The translations under genes were made by a program, and so were the position numbers. DNA of 64,000 nt from Capra hircus. Taxonomy: Eukaryota; Chordata; Mammalia; Artiodactyla; Bovidae. Of this stretch, positions 1 to 10,056 are shown in pieces. The stretch covers positions 806,001 to 870,000 of the forward strand of contig NC_030820.1 of the NCBI RefSeq assembly GCF_001704415.2, in the 5' to 3' direction. Below the pieces are notes generated by a model that worked only from the letters and a program-made list of their open reading frames with translations, ran no database searches and was not told the DNA's origin. Numbering within the stretch: the stretch's first letter is position 1; each line of letters starts with the position of its first letter.

Positions 1-442
1 ATCGCTGGGGTATTTATGGAGCATCTACGTTCCTGGACTCATTATTTCTAATATCATCATAAACCTCAGGCTCGGGAGGATTTGTGAAAGTTGTCTGTTC
101 CCATCACTCTGTTGATGCTTGCGGGGACCACTTCTGCCAAAGGCGTATCCAGTGCTGCTTGGATTCTCCTGTGACCTGAAACTCCCCCTCCAGGAGCAGC
201 CTGTTTCATCTCTGAGTGGCTAGGCCAATTTCCTTTTTTTTTTTTTTCTTAAACTGGAGCCAAAATGAATCCCCTGCTGCTTTAATCCACTGAGGCTGAT
301 TTATCCCTGAGGGCCAAACACAATGAATCAAAACCGTTGTTATGCCCAATAGCTCTTTAATAAAAGGGAAGGCATGTCTCACACTCCCTCTTCTATGGGC
401 AAAACATCCCTGAATCTTTCAAACAGGCTTCATGGGGCATGG

Positions 443-443
<1 letters not shown>
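1..443. other. Unique sequence, no gene seen
   Basis: This stretch holds a T-run at about 232-249 and otherwise moderately AT-rich sequence with no repeat I recognise. The open frames here are short and frequent stops are present in all of them. Nothing resembles a promoter, splice pair or RNA gene. Confidence 0.5.

Positions 444-491
<48 letters not shown>
444..491. repeat. (TG)n microsatellite, about 24 units
   Basis: An uninterrupted run of alternating T and G, about 48 bases long. An apparent frame of alternating Cys and Val codons crosses it, but this is an artefact of the repeat. Pure dinucleotide tracts of this length usually vary in length between individuals. A short ATT/AAT-rich patch follows at about 512-538. 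Confidence 0.97.
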
Positions 492-492
<1 letters not shown>

Positions 493-544
493 ACCTGGTC
501 TTGTGCAAATGATAATAATTATTATTATTATAATAAATAGTACA

Positions 545-665
545 TACAGTGGTCCAGATAGTGTTCAAAGAGCTCACATAAATCCCTACAGCAATCTTCT
601 GAACTGATTACTAGGATTATCCCATTTTACAGATGAGGAGAAATGAGACAAGGGTTTGAATCCAG
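545..665 (+). mobile_element. MIR SINE fragment
   Basis: The stretch contains the conserved MIR core in plus orientation: a 'cccattttacagatgaggag' block at about 621-640 followed by a 'gtttgaatcca' block. It is diverged and truncated at both ends, as expected for a family that spread before the placental radiation. MIRs are non-coding tRNA-derived SINEs mobilised by L2. Confidence 0.8.
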
Positions 666-3300
666 AATGCACACATTTCAACATTTCCTGTGCTCTTATC
701 TGTCTGTTTCAACCATACCTTTTCAGAAGACAGAAACCATTTACACTTTCCTGTGGGAAACTCATGTTTCTAAATTTGTTCCACATGAACATGTGCTTGC
801 AACTTGCAATGTGTTGTCCTGATTAAGCCTCTCAACACTCAGCAAACACTATCAGCCCTGTCTGTCCTGCTGAGAAATAGACTCAAAGTGGTTAAAGAAT
901 AACAATTCAGTAGAGGGAAAAAAAAAAAAAAAAAAGATTTGAATCAGGCACTTCTGGGTCAAAACCGTCCTTGGAGGTTCCATTCTACGGAGGTTTGCCC
1001 TGGGCTCCAACTACCTGTGGTGAATGAATGAGGAGCCCCTTCCTACACTGTATAGCCAGGCCCCCCATGACTAGTGACCGCTAGCGGTATGAGAATGGGG
1101 CAAGGGGCTTTCTGGTTTGTGGTTTGTTCTCAGGCATTCAGAAGAAAAATCACCCCCAAAACTGGTTCCCTGAACCTCCTTCAGCCTTGCTATTTATCTT
1201 TTCCTTAGTCCTAAGGTCCTCAGCTCACATGCACTGCCATGTAGATTCTGCCTTTAGAAGCTGTCCAAATCATTTACTGAAATGCTCATTTCTATTCCAG
1301 TGCAATGGGTAGCTTTGATTTTTTTATAGCTGCTTACAAAGAGAAAATCTGAATGTAGGAATCTTGATTTGTGGATTGCTAAAGTAACTTACATAGGGGT
1401 CTATGCAAGTGGCCCCCTAATGATGAGGGACCAGAAGTGGTGGGTAGGGATGCTCCCTGGAGTGAACCCCAGGAGTCTAAGTGAGGAGCTATTCTTCCAT
1501 GTCTACCACCAACAGGTTGGATAAGGGTTTGTTGAGATTAACACTTTTTTCTTTTGAGGTGTAAACACTTTCAGACAGTATAAAGCAAGTGGATAAATCT
1601 TATAGAATAAGTTGCTTTATTGGGTTACAGTTTACAGAGACAGACTGCAGGGGAATAAGTGATTTGTTGGAAAAGGAGGAATCAGAAAGGGTGGAAAGTG
1701 TCTCAGGCTTGTCTTCTCTTGGCTTTCTCCAGCTCTTTCCTCTCCATCTTAACTATAAATCATTAGGTCTAGAAGGTTCCACTTGGATTCCTGGACACAT
1801 TTAGGTGCAAGTCACTAGTCACTTGATCATGCCAACCTGTAGAATCTTGTATATAAGGCAAGTGTAAGAAAGACACTCATTATCTTTTGATCAAATTTAC
1901 CCAAATATTGGATTGAATGCTATGTCAGTTTCTCACTTTGGGCAAATTCTTCAGTGTCTGCAGTCCACAGTGTTTTCTTCTGAAAGTGAAACTAATAGTA
2001 CTGACTTTTTGAGACTTGGGAATTGGGCTAATGTCTTACATTGTCAGAGAAGGAGTAACGCTTGGCACATGGTAGATGCTCAGTAAAATACAACACCATT
2101 ACAATTATTGCTGTTTATATTAGATTGTGGATATTAGATTGTGTATTTATTGAAAAGTGAATGAAGAGTTGTCCTTTTACATAGTTTCCTTTTCATTTTA
2201 AATAAATATTTGATTTGGAAACAGAGAATCCTTAAAAATTATGTTGAAATGGTACATCAGAGAACTGCCCCTGCAGTTTACAAGCATTAACTAATCCTCA
2301 AGAATTAAACTAGAACTGAGTGGTTTCTTAGCAAGGAGGTTTGGAGTTTTCAGACACATCGTTTTTCTTTTACCTCATTTGCAAATACTTATCTCTGATT
2401 TAAGTCATTCAAATGACTTCAGAAACACAATGGAAGCAGAGCAGGACTAAGTGTTTCCAACTGTCAGGTCTGGTGAGGGATGATGTAAAATGGGACATTT
2501 AGCTGGCATCCTGCAATGATCTGTAAATAGAATAAACAAAGCATCCACATTTAGTGGTTAAAAATAGTGTTTCTTGTAAATGCAGTGTGCCTGGAGACCT
2601 CAGGGTTGACGTGGGTGCCCGTGGGTCTGGGCAAATGTGCTTGCAGGCAAGGGCACTCTGATGGGTCAGGTAAAAGGTTCTTAGTCTCTGGATTCAACTT
2701 TACTTTAATAGGATAAAATGAAGTAAAACTGGCCTTTCTTCTTTCTCCGATGTCATTTTCAAATGAATTAGGGACTTAATCTGCAGAGGCAAATCTAGTG
2801 GAAGAATTGAACAATCCATTGCTTTACTACCAATTATCAATTGAAATAGTCCACTGAAGACTTGACTACAAAGGCAAGACTGCTCCCCTTCATCCTGCAG
2901 ACAGTATTTCTGTGTTAATAAGGTTTTGAATTTTCGTTGTGTGTGTGTGTGTGTCTTTAGCAGACTCCCTTCACTGTCCTGTTCATCGTTAATCGTGTTG
3001 TTAGTTAAGAACTCATGTAGTCGACTTATGGTGCTTTATTTCTTTTCTACAAATTATACAGGAGAGCTATTTATTGTCTGCTTTACAGGGAGCTTTAAAT
3101 ATAAAAGTAGTTAATCCAGAAACTTTTGCTTTGATTCAATAAGCAAAATACATTACTACTTTATGCATGAGACCTTCTTTCAACAAGGGGACAGTGTTTC
3201 ACAGCCAACAATGAAAAGCCACATGAGATAGGAAGGCCATATCATTTTTTTTTCCTGAGTAAAACATTTGCTTTTAATTTATTATTCCATGCATGTATAT
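666..3300. other. Mostly unique sequence with minor repeat traces
   Basis: I see no gene in this 2.6 kb. It holds an A-run at about 919-935 and a 12-base perfect palindrome at 1077-1088 (accgctagcggt). At about 2065-2100 is a 'ggcacatggtagatgctcagtaaa' type sequence, cut short here, that looks like the end of a minus-strand MIR or L2. A short GT run lies at about 2939-2955. Open frames are below 75 codons and show no family resemblance. Confidence 0.45.
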
Positions 3301-3520
3301 ATAGCACTTACCATCTTCCAAGTAATCTCTGCTCTTTGCAAATACCATTTAATCTGCATAATGATTAAATGAATAAAACACTGTAAATTTTCCCATTTTA
3401 CATACGGGAAAACAAAAACACAGAGTGAAGCTGAGTAACTTGTCCAAAATTGTACAGATACTAAGTGGAAGAAGTGACATTTGAACCCAGGCAGTGTTCA
3501 TGAGCTCAGTCAGCACTCTA
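3301..3520 (+). mobile_element. MIR SINE, nearly full length
   Basis: In plus orientation the order of MIR landmarks is preserved: a 'gcacttacc' start, a 'cattttacatacggg' core, a 'gagtaacttgtcc' block, and 'tttgaacccaggcag' near the 3' side. Divergence is high. It is an ancient insertion with no coding content. Confidence 0.85.
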
Positions 3521-3775
3521 CGAGTACCTTTGTTCATACCTCTAAATTTAGTCTAATAAAAGCTATAATAATCACAGTAATAAATCCTGCCAATGTAAAC
3601 ATTGTCACTCTTGTGCCTTTATAATGCTGTTCATTTTGAATCCCATATACAGATTCTCATCCATGGTTTCTTTTTGATATGAAAATAGCATCAAATTTGG
3701 TGATTTTGAATAAACATCCAAATAGGAAATTTTGAAAAGGTGGACCTAAAAGCAAGTAGTATTGGGAAAAAACAC

Positions 3776-4165
3776 TGTAGACTTAGAACTGGGTGTTATT
3801 GGGAATCGCTTTATGTTTGGATCTGTACGGAAAGAACAGATTGGCCAAGATGGCCTTGGTCAGGCTCTCTCGCCCCACGATTTGTAAATACATGGTAATG
3901 TAACAGCTGAGACCACTTATCGCACTGTGATGCACCTCACGTGTACCTGCTTGGCCACGGGCCACTTTTGCTCTGTAAACATATGTAAGCTCCACCTGAA
4001 AAGCCCTTGTGGCTGCATTATGGCCGCATTATGGCTGTGTTATGGCTATGTGTCCAATGGGTCAACCGCAAGAGAATATAGCATCTCTGCTTCTACTACA
4101 GCTACTGTGCCAGCCTGGAGAGAATAAACATGTCTGTGGTTCCTATGACTCTGTAGTTTTCTTTC
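3776..4165 (+). mobile_element. Candidate old LTR (endogenous retrovirus), family not assigned
   Basis: The block ends with a polyadenylation-type signal (gaataaaca near 4121) followed by a 'gtggttcctatgactctgtag' type sequence, as seen at the 3' end of several mammalian ERV LTRs. Inside it is a four-copy repeat of about 11 bases at 4011-4054. I cannot define both LTR ends or a target duplication, so this is an inference from composition and signal order. It could instead be unique sequence with a chance AATAAA. Confidence 0.35.
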
Positions 4166-4299
4166 AGCTTCCCCGCTCATGCCTTGCCTACCCAGAGTTC
4201 ATAAACAGTGAGATACAGCGATACCTGGTCAATAGTGTGGCCCTTGGGATCATCAACCTGATGGGGCTGGAGGCTCAGTATTTTTTTAACTTTTATTTT

Positions 4300-4425
4300 T
4301 GGAGATGAAGAACCCGAGGTAGGGAAGGGGGAGTGACTGAACCAGAGTCATGCATCCCCCTAGAGACAGAGCTCCATCTGGACACATGACTTCCAGCTCC
4401 TAAACCAGCCTTTCTGTTGGACCAT
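4300..4425 (+). mobile_element. MIR SINE, 3' half
   Basis: The landmarks are 'ggagatgaagaacccgaggt', a 'gagtgactgaacc' block matching the usual MIR 'aagtaacttgccc', and a final 'cttccagctcctaaaccag' type end. It is diverged and truncated at the 5' side. Confidence 0.65.
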
Positions 4426-5080
4426 TCTCCTGAAATAGCTTCAGACATCACAGCCCAGAAGACAGGTCAAAGACATGCTGAAGGCTGAATCCAACAGATG
4501 CCCTTGGTCTTTTCCATATTCTCCAAGCAGTTTAACAGTTTTTCCATAGAATCTAGAACACTATGTGTGCCAGGTGCACAGGTTGTCTGGCTCTTGGGCA
4601 TGGAGGAGACATCTATCTTTTGAAAAGATAAACAACTGGTGATTATCACCTGGATTTGTCTTCTGTTAATTGATGATGAGTGTTTTCAGTTCATTTCAGT
4701 CACCCAGTCGTGTCTGACTCTTTGTGATCCCATGGACTGCAGCACACCAGCTTCCGTGTCTTTCACCAACTCCTGGAGCTTACTCAAACTAATGTCTGTT
4801 CAGTCTATGATGCCACAACCATCTCATCCTCTGTCATCCCCTTCTCCTCTTTCCTGCAATGTTTCCCAGCATCAGGGTCTTTTCCAATGTGTCAGATCTA
4901 TGCATCAGGTGACCAAAGTATTGGTTGTAGCTTCAGCTTCAGCATCAGTCCTTCCACTGAATATTCAGGACTGATTTCCTTTAGGACTGACTAGTTTGAT
5001 CTCACCACAATTCAAAAGCATCAATTCTTCAGTGCTCAGCCTTCTTTATGGTCCAACTCTCACATCCATTCTCACAGGCT

Positions 5081-5266
5081 TCCCTTGTGGTTCAGCTGGT
5101 AAAGAATCTGCCTGCAGTGCAGGAGACCTGGGTTTCACTCCTGGGTTGGGAAGATCCCCTGGAGAAGGGAAAGGCTACCCACTCCAGTATTCTGCCCTGA
5201 AGAATTCCATGGACTGTATAATCCATGGGATCACAAAGAGTCAGACATGACTGAGTGACTTTTTCT
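5081..5266 (+). mobile_element. Bov-tA SINE inserted in BovB
   Basis: A tRNA-Glu-derived head ('ggcttcccttgtggttcagc') is followed by the Bov-A body and the usual 3' end 'cagacatgactgagtgac'. An 11-base target duplication, ctcacatccat, flanks the insertion: one copy just before it near 5069-5079 and one just after near 5270-5280. The flanks are consecutive BovB sequence, so the SINE is younger than this BovB copy. Such SINEs carry no protein and depend on LINE enzymes. Confidence 0.93.
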
Positions 5267-5365
5267 TCACTCACATCCATACAAGACTACTGGAAAAACT
5301 ATAGCTTTGATTATACAGACCTTAGTCTGTAATGTCTCTGCTTTTTAAATATGCTGTCTAAATTT

Positions 5366-5851
5366 TGAGAGAGTTAATTCTTAGGTAGATTGATAAGAAG
5401 TCTGGGGTCCCCGCGGAGGAGAAAGGGGTCTGGGCTCTCAGAGAGGAGAAAAGGACACATATTTTTGCTACATTGCTTTGTCTTAGTCAATATAGCGATG
5501 TATCTTGCTCAAGGACATGTTTCTCCTTCTTTACAGGAACCTTCTGACTAATCTTGTTATTTTAAGACTATGTTGTGAGAATGGGTCTGGTAAAACCTTT
5601 CTATTGTCAGTTCTAATCTTGTTAACTTAAGATATATGTTGTGGGAGTGGGTTGGTAAAAGCGTATAAGGTCTTGATAAGACTAGTGAGGGGGCTCTCTT
5701 GCCCCCCTTCTGTGTCTGTATCTCTGTCCCTTTTTATACTTTAATAAAACTCTGCTACACAGAAGGTCTTGAGTGATCAAGCCTGATCCCTGGTCCCAAA
5801 GCTAAATCTTCTTCAGAGATCACGAATCCGACACCATTCACCGTAAGGTAT
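5366..5851 (+). mobile_element. Solo LTR of a class II endogenous retrovirus (BTLTR1-like)
   Basis: A block of about 485 bases sits inside BovB sequence. It starts with TG and contains a TATA-like 'tttttatact' at about 5731-5740 followed directly by AATAAA at 5743-5748. It ends with sequence I associate with bovine ERVK-type LTRs. An internal direct repeat with a period of about 65 bases (5549-5613 and 5614-5672) is visible. No gag, pol or env sequence flanks it, so it is a solo LTR left by LTR-LTR recombination. A decayed 6-base duplication (aaattt and cagttt) is possible at the edges. The exact ends are approximate. Confidence 0.8.
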
Positions 5852-6012
5852 CAGTTTGTCATAGCTTTTCTTCCAAGAAGCAAGCGTCTTTTAATTTCAT
5901 GGCTGCAGTCACCATCTGCGGTGATTCTGGAGCCCAAGAAGATAAAGTCAGTCCATTGTTTCCATTGTTCTCCATTGTTTCCATTGTTTTTCCATCTATT
6001 TGCCATCAAGTA

Positions 6013-6254
6013 ATCCTTTGGCCACCTCATGTGAAGAGTTAACTCATTGGAAAAGACTCTGATGCTGGGAGGGATTGGGCGCAGGAGGAAAAGGGGACGA
6101 CAGAGGATGAGATGGCTGGATGGCATCACCAACTCGATGGACATGAGTTTGAGTGAACTCCGGGAGTTGGTGATGGACAGGGAGGCCTGGCGTGCTGCGA
6201 TTCATGGGGTCACAAAGAGTCGGACACGACTGAGCGACTGAACTGAACTGAATA
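6013..6254 (+). mobile_element. BovB 3' tail inserted in the older BovB
   Basis: This is a 5'-truncated plus-strand BovB end running from 'ctttggccacctcatg' to the 'gaactgaactgaa' tail. It lies within a minus-strand BovB, whose sequence resumes at 'taggaccggatgcc'. It encodes the last 60 or so residues of the BovB ORF, still open in one frame (6047-6241). The target duplication is very short (possibly 'aat'), so I cannot exclude a recombination origin. Confidence 0.85.
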
Positions 6255-6397
6255 GGACCGGATGCCATGATCTTAGTTTTTTGAATGTTGAGTTTTAAGC
6301 TAGCTCTTCCACTCTCCTGTTTCACTTTCATCAAGAGGCTCTTTAGTTCTTCTTTGCTTTCTGCAATACAGGTAGTGATAAGTTTTTTAAGGTGGTT

Positions 6398-6868
6398 GGG
6401 TCCGTCTAGTCAAGGCTATGGTTTTTCCTTTGGTCATGTATGGATGTGAGAGTTGGACTGTGAAGAAGGCTGAGCGCCGAAGAATTGATGCATTTGAACT
6501 GTGGTGTTGGAGAAGACTCTTGAGAGTCCCTTGGACTATAAGGAGATCTAACCAGTCCATTCTGAAGGAGATAAACCCTGGAATTTCTTTGAAGGGAATG
6601 ATGCTGAAGCTGAAACTCCAGTACTTTGGCCACCTCATGCAAAGAGTTGACTCATTGGAAAAGACTCTGATGCTGGGAGGGATTGGGGGCAGTAAGAGAA
6701 AGGGGCGACCAAGGATGAGATGGCTGGATGGCATCACGGACTCGATGGACGTGAGTCTGAGTGAACTCTGGGAGATGGTGATGAACAGGGAGGCCTGGCG
6801 TGCTGCGATTCATGGGGTCGCAAAAAATCGGACACGACTGAGCGACTTAACTGAACTGAACTGAACTC
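6398..6868 (+). mobile_element. BovB LINE 3' end, plus strand
   Basis: A 5'-truncated BovB starts at 'tccgtctagtcaaggctatgg' type sequence and ends in the ACTGA-type tail. It is head to head with the minus-strand BovB ending at 6378. About 19 bases of filler separate the two. Both sides of the junction contain overlapping parts of the element, so this is two insertions, not one insertion with a 5' inversion. The sequence is close to what I know as the young BovB type. Confidence 0.92.
6418..6864 (+). pseudogene. BovB ORF C-terminal fragment, still open
   Basis: A 148-codon frame without internal stop encodes the region after the reverse transcriptase palm. It includes YGCESWTVKKAE, RLLRVPWT, a YFGHLM motif, RMRWLDGITDSMD and a final RTRLSDLTELN. 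The true BovB protein begins far upstream with an endonuclease domain, all of which is missing. The uninterrupted frame indicates a comparatively recent insertion. The fragment has no catalytic residues, so no activity is expected. Confidence 0.85.
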
Positions 6869-7420
6869 AATTCAGTTTTCTCAACCGTCAGTGATGATGT
6901 CAGATGAACTTCTAGAGTGAGCCTGACTGGAATTTGATTTTGAAAAATCAGAGTGAAGACACCCTTTGGTGGAACACAATTATCAGTGTCCCTTACCATT
7001 TTCCAGAGGTGGGAAGATCATTACAGCATTGGGGGCTCTGCTGCGCCAGGTCTCAGTGTGGGATGTCACTTGCCTTAGCTGGAGGGGGGATTTTCTCTCA
7101 ATCCACCGTGGCCTTGCAATGTGTCCAAGCATCCGCTCCCATCTGTTTTGGGCTGGGGGGTGTGTGGAACACTGAGTTTGAAGATTGTTCATGCGGAGTG
7201 GGCTAATTGGATGGGGGCCTGGAGAGACTCTCTGAGCAGGGCTGTCTGTGGGTGCTAATCCTGGGTCCCTTATGAGGTCTGGGCAACTCAAGGGCCAGTT
7301 TGATTCTGATGTGGCTTTCCTGCAGCTCCAAGACACTGTTGGGAGATTAGGGATTGTTAACCTCTTCTGAGTTGTTGGCACCTTTGATGAAGCCCCTGGA
7401 ATAATATTGTTGTTGTCAGC
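6869..7420. other. Unique sequence, no gene seen
   Basis: This holds a G-rich patch at about 7150-7250 and several overlapping frames of 70-130 codons on both strands. None has a recognisable domain. They lie in a GC-richer stretch where stops are rarer, so I treat them as chance frames. Confidence 0.4.
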
Positions 7421-7675
7421 ATTTTATTAAGGTAAATTTTCATATTGTAGAATTAACATATGTTATGTGCAGTTGTGACAAAGGTATGCTTAATCACACC
7501 CTACCTTAGAGACAATCACTGTTGATTTCTGCCACCAAAGATAGTTGTGAACTGCATGCTGTCTGCAGTCTTTTGTGTGTTGCATTTTTCCCTCCTTATA
7601 ATGTTTTCGGGCTTCTTCATGTTATTGTGCATATAGCTGTTTGTTGTTTTTATTATGGCATAATTCAATAAGATT
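7421..7675 (-). mobile_element. Old L1 3' end fragment, minus strand
   Basis: The order of elements matches the complement of ancient L1 3' ends: a 'tttattaaggtaaattttcat' type start, a 'gttgtgacaaaggtatgc' block, and then a 'gggcttcttcatgttattgtgcatat' type block. Divergence is strong. Confidence 0.6.
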
Positions 7676-9232
7676 TTTAAATAAGATTTTTAAGTATATA
7701 ATTTTATACATGAACAGGAAACTATTCTGAAATACAGTTGTCAGCATATTTTTGGAAAATATTAATTATGCAATATTTGGTCATTATACCTCTTTCCTAG
7801 TGCATCTGGTATGTATTTGGTATGTATGCCTCTTTATTAATGCATTAATAGTAAGCTCTAGCCATGGGTCTAATAGTCGAGTAACTACTGTAATCGTGAA
7901 GTAGCCCTGAGCATGTGTGGTGGACATCTGGCAAATCTGTAATATCATATGAAAACATCTGTCATGGTTTTATTGGTGGCAAAATAACAAATATTACCAA
8001 TATTAAAGTGGTTTATTATCTACACCCTTAAGTAAAGAAATTACTTTGTTAGAGGCTACTGGAAAGAAAGCTGTTTCCCTCCTGACCATGGGCCACTGAC
8101 TTCATGGACAGCATGCTGTAAGCCCTGGTGACTCATGGTTGGTGCACGCGCTGGCTGTCTTGGCTGCACTGTCCCTGTCACTGTCTTTTTGGCTTTTGGA
8201 ATCTCTGATACAGTCTTTGGCGGCTGGACGGCTGTCTTCACCACCTCTTCTCTTATGTGTGGAACAGAAGCTTTTAGTCAAAAGGTCTGTTCAGGTCTCT
8301 GGTTTCATACCGCAGTAAGTTGCCCATGCAGTCTAGGTGAGTGGACTCAGGGAGGCACTAGGGATATGAGAAATACTTCTGTCAACAAGAGGGTCACATA
8401 CGGTTTTCTAAGAGAGCAATGATTAGTCCTTGGAAATATCTCTTCATGAGGCAAAAAGAGAGAAATTCTCTCTGCCCGCAGAAGAATGCCCAAGACATTC
8501 TTAGACCACAAGGGTCATGCCAGTAGAGCCAAGGACAAGAGAATTCCTGTTGCCCACATAACAGCTGACATAGAAAAGCATTTATTTTATTGTTTGAATG
8601 CAAAGCATAACATTATATTTGTACAAATATGTTCCTTAGATCTGGAAATAGTAACTAAAATAATGTCACACTTTGATGTCTATATTCTAAATGACTAAGA
8701 ATTTTGTTAGCTGAGGCTACAAATGAGAAATAGATGCCCCATAATGATCTAGTCCACTGAAGTGTCAAGTTTAAGTTTCCTAGTTCAGAATTAAGGGAGC
8801 CACAGGGTGAGAAGCAATCTGTGTCCCTAATCCTGTTGACAGCACTTTTCTTCAGGCTCTGATTCAGAGCTCATCTGCTCCCCGCAGATAGATAGCCCTG
8901 AGCTCAGCATTGCTAGGCTGGTTTCCATGGTGCTGATTTGCATACCAAACCAGGACTTGTATTTTTGTGTTTGCCTCACACATTTCCAGTGCTAAGTGTT
9001 CTTCTAAGAAAGGGATTAGCGTGCTAGCCAATTAAGAGAGTATGCCAGAAATAAAGCACCCAGGGAATTATTCTTCAAGTTATATTACTGCTGTTATGCC
9101 CAAGAACAGAAAAACAGTTGGTTGGCTTTCTTAGGCCAGCCCTGAGTCTTAAAGATAAAATGTCTCCGGTGAGATCTGGAGTGGTGTTTTTTCTTACTGT
9201 ATGTTTTAAGCCATTTGCAAATGATTAAAACA

Positions 9233-9235
<3 letters not shown>
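7676..9235. other. Unique sequence, no gene seen
   Basis: The 5' half is AT-rich. At 8056-8244 a minus-strand frame rich in Pro, Lys and Thr overlaps a plus-strand frame of similar length. Neither has homologues I recognise, and both look like chance. Nothing else is identifiable. Confidence 0.4.

Positions 9236-9271
<36 letters not shown>
9236..9271. repeat. (TG)n microsatellite, about 18 units
   Basis: A pure TG run of about 36 bases. It is a second long TG tract in the window and a likely length polymorphism. Confidence 0.97.
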
Positions 9272-9272
<1 letters not shown>

Positions 9273-9501
9273 TCTTATTGTGGAGCAGGAGTGGATTTAT
9301 GGAAGGTTAACTTTCAAGATTTTGTTTGTTTTTGCGGCTGTGGGTCTCTCTAATGGAGACATATTGCCCCATTCACTTTGAGATATTTTCTTAAAAGACA
9401 TCATGTTTTTTAGAAATTTCCCAAATTCTCTGAATCAGCATTTTAAATCAGCTTTAATCATCAGAACTATCGCTGGAAAATGTTTGGTTCTAGAATGTCT
9501 C

Positions 9502-9835
9502 TATTGAATACTACCCAGCAACACAAAAGATTGAAGATCTGATACAACCACATGGATGAATCTCAAAAACATGGTGCTGAGTGAAAGAAGCCTTTGACAA
9601 AAGAGTATATACTGTTTGATTCCATTTAAGTGAAGTTCTAGAACACGGAAAACTAATTGATGGTTAAAAAAAAAAAGGAGCAGTAGTTGCTTTTCAGTGG
9701 TAGGGGCAAGGATTGGGGTGATAAATATGTTTCATATTTGGATGGGGTTTGAGTTACATGTGTATACATTCAAAACTCAGGAAGGTATAGTTAAGATTTG
9801 TATGTTTCACTATATAATGTATATTCAGTTTTATC
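9502..9835 (+). mobile_element. Old L1 3' end fragment, plus strand
   Basis: The landmarks are typical of mammalian L1 3' untranslated ends: 'acatggatgaatctcaaaaa', 'gctgagtgaaagaagcc', 'tgattccatttaagtgaag' and 'ctagaacacggaaaactaa' in order. An A-run at about 9665-9677 interrupts it. The copy is 5'-truncated and diverged. Confidence 0.85.
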
Positions 9836-9845
9836 TCAAGAGTAT

Positions 9846-10056
9846 GCTTTCCTCATAGCTCAGTTGGTAAAGAATCTGCCTGTAATGCACGAGACCTGGA
9901 TTCAATTCCTGGGTTGGGAAGATCCCCTGGAAAAGGAAATGGCAATCCATTCCAGTGTTCTTGCCTGGGAAATCCCATGGACAGAGGAGCCTGGCAGGCT
10001 ATAGTCCATGGGGTCGCAAAGAGTCAGGCAGGACTCAGCGACTAAACCACCATCAT
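9846..10056 (+). mobile_element. Bov-tA SINE
   Basis: A tRNA-Glu-like head with 'tagctcagttggtaaagaat' and a B-box-like 'gattcaattcc' is followed by the Bov-A body ('gaagatcccctgg', 'ttgcctgggaaatcccatgg') and the tail 'actcagcgactaaaccacc'. No clean target duplication is visible. It lies directly after the L1 end. Confidence 0.95.

Larger units (their letters stand above)
4687..6378 (-). mobile_element. BovB LINE fragment, interrupted by three insertions
   Basis: This is BovB (RTE-clade) sequence in reverse orientation. The element's 3' end lies at 4687 and it runs upstream into the reverse transcriptase region near 6378. The LINE sequence occupies about 4687-5080, 5267-5365, 5852-6012 and 6255-6378. 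Between these blocks lie a Bov-tA SINE, a solo LTR and a plus-strand BovB tail. When the insertions are removed the four blocks join in consensus order, which shows they are one original copy. The frame is destroyed, and the copy ends 5' near the part that would encode the YADD motif. Confidence 0.93.

Noticed and set aside
374..607. 77-codon frame with a long Cys-Val run
   Set aside because: The Cys-Val run is the translated TG microsatellite and the Ile run is the ATT repeat. Not a protein.
1077..1088. 12-base perfect palindrome as a regulatory operator
   Set aside because: A single short palindrome in 64 kb is expected by chance, and no gene is nearby.
5092..5280. Open frame across a SINE
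   Set aside because: It lies entirely within the Bov-tA inserted in BovB. SINEs do not encode proteins, and similar frames recur in every Bov-tA copy.
5366..5851. A full endogenous provirus around the LTR
   Set aside because: Both flanks are BovB sequence and no gag, pol or env-like frame is present, so it is a solo LTR.
8056..8244. Pro/Lys/Thr-rich minus-strand frame that could look like an exon
   Set aside because: The opposite strand is equally open, no good donor was found, and no family is recognised.
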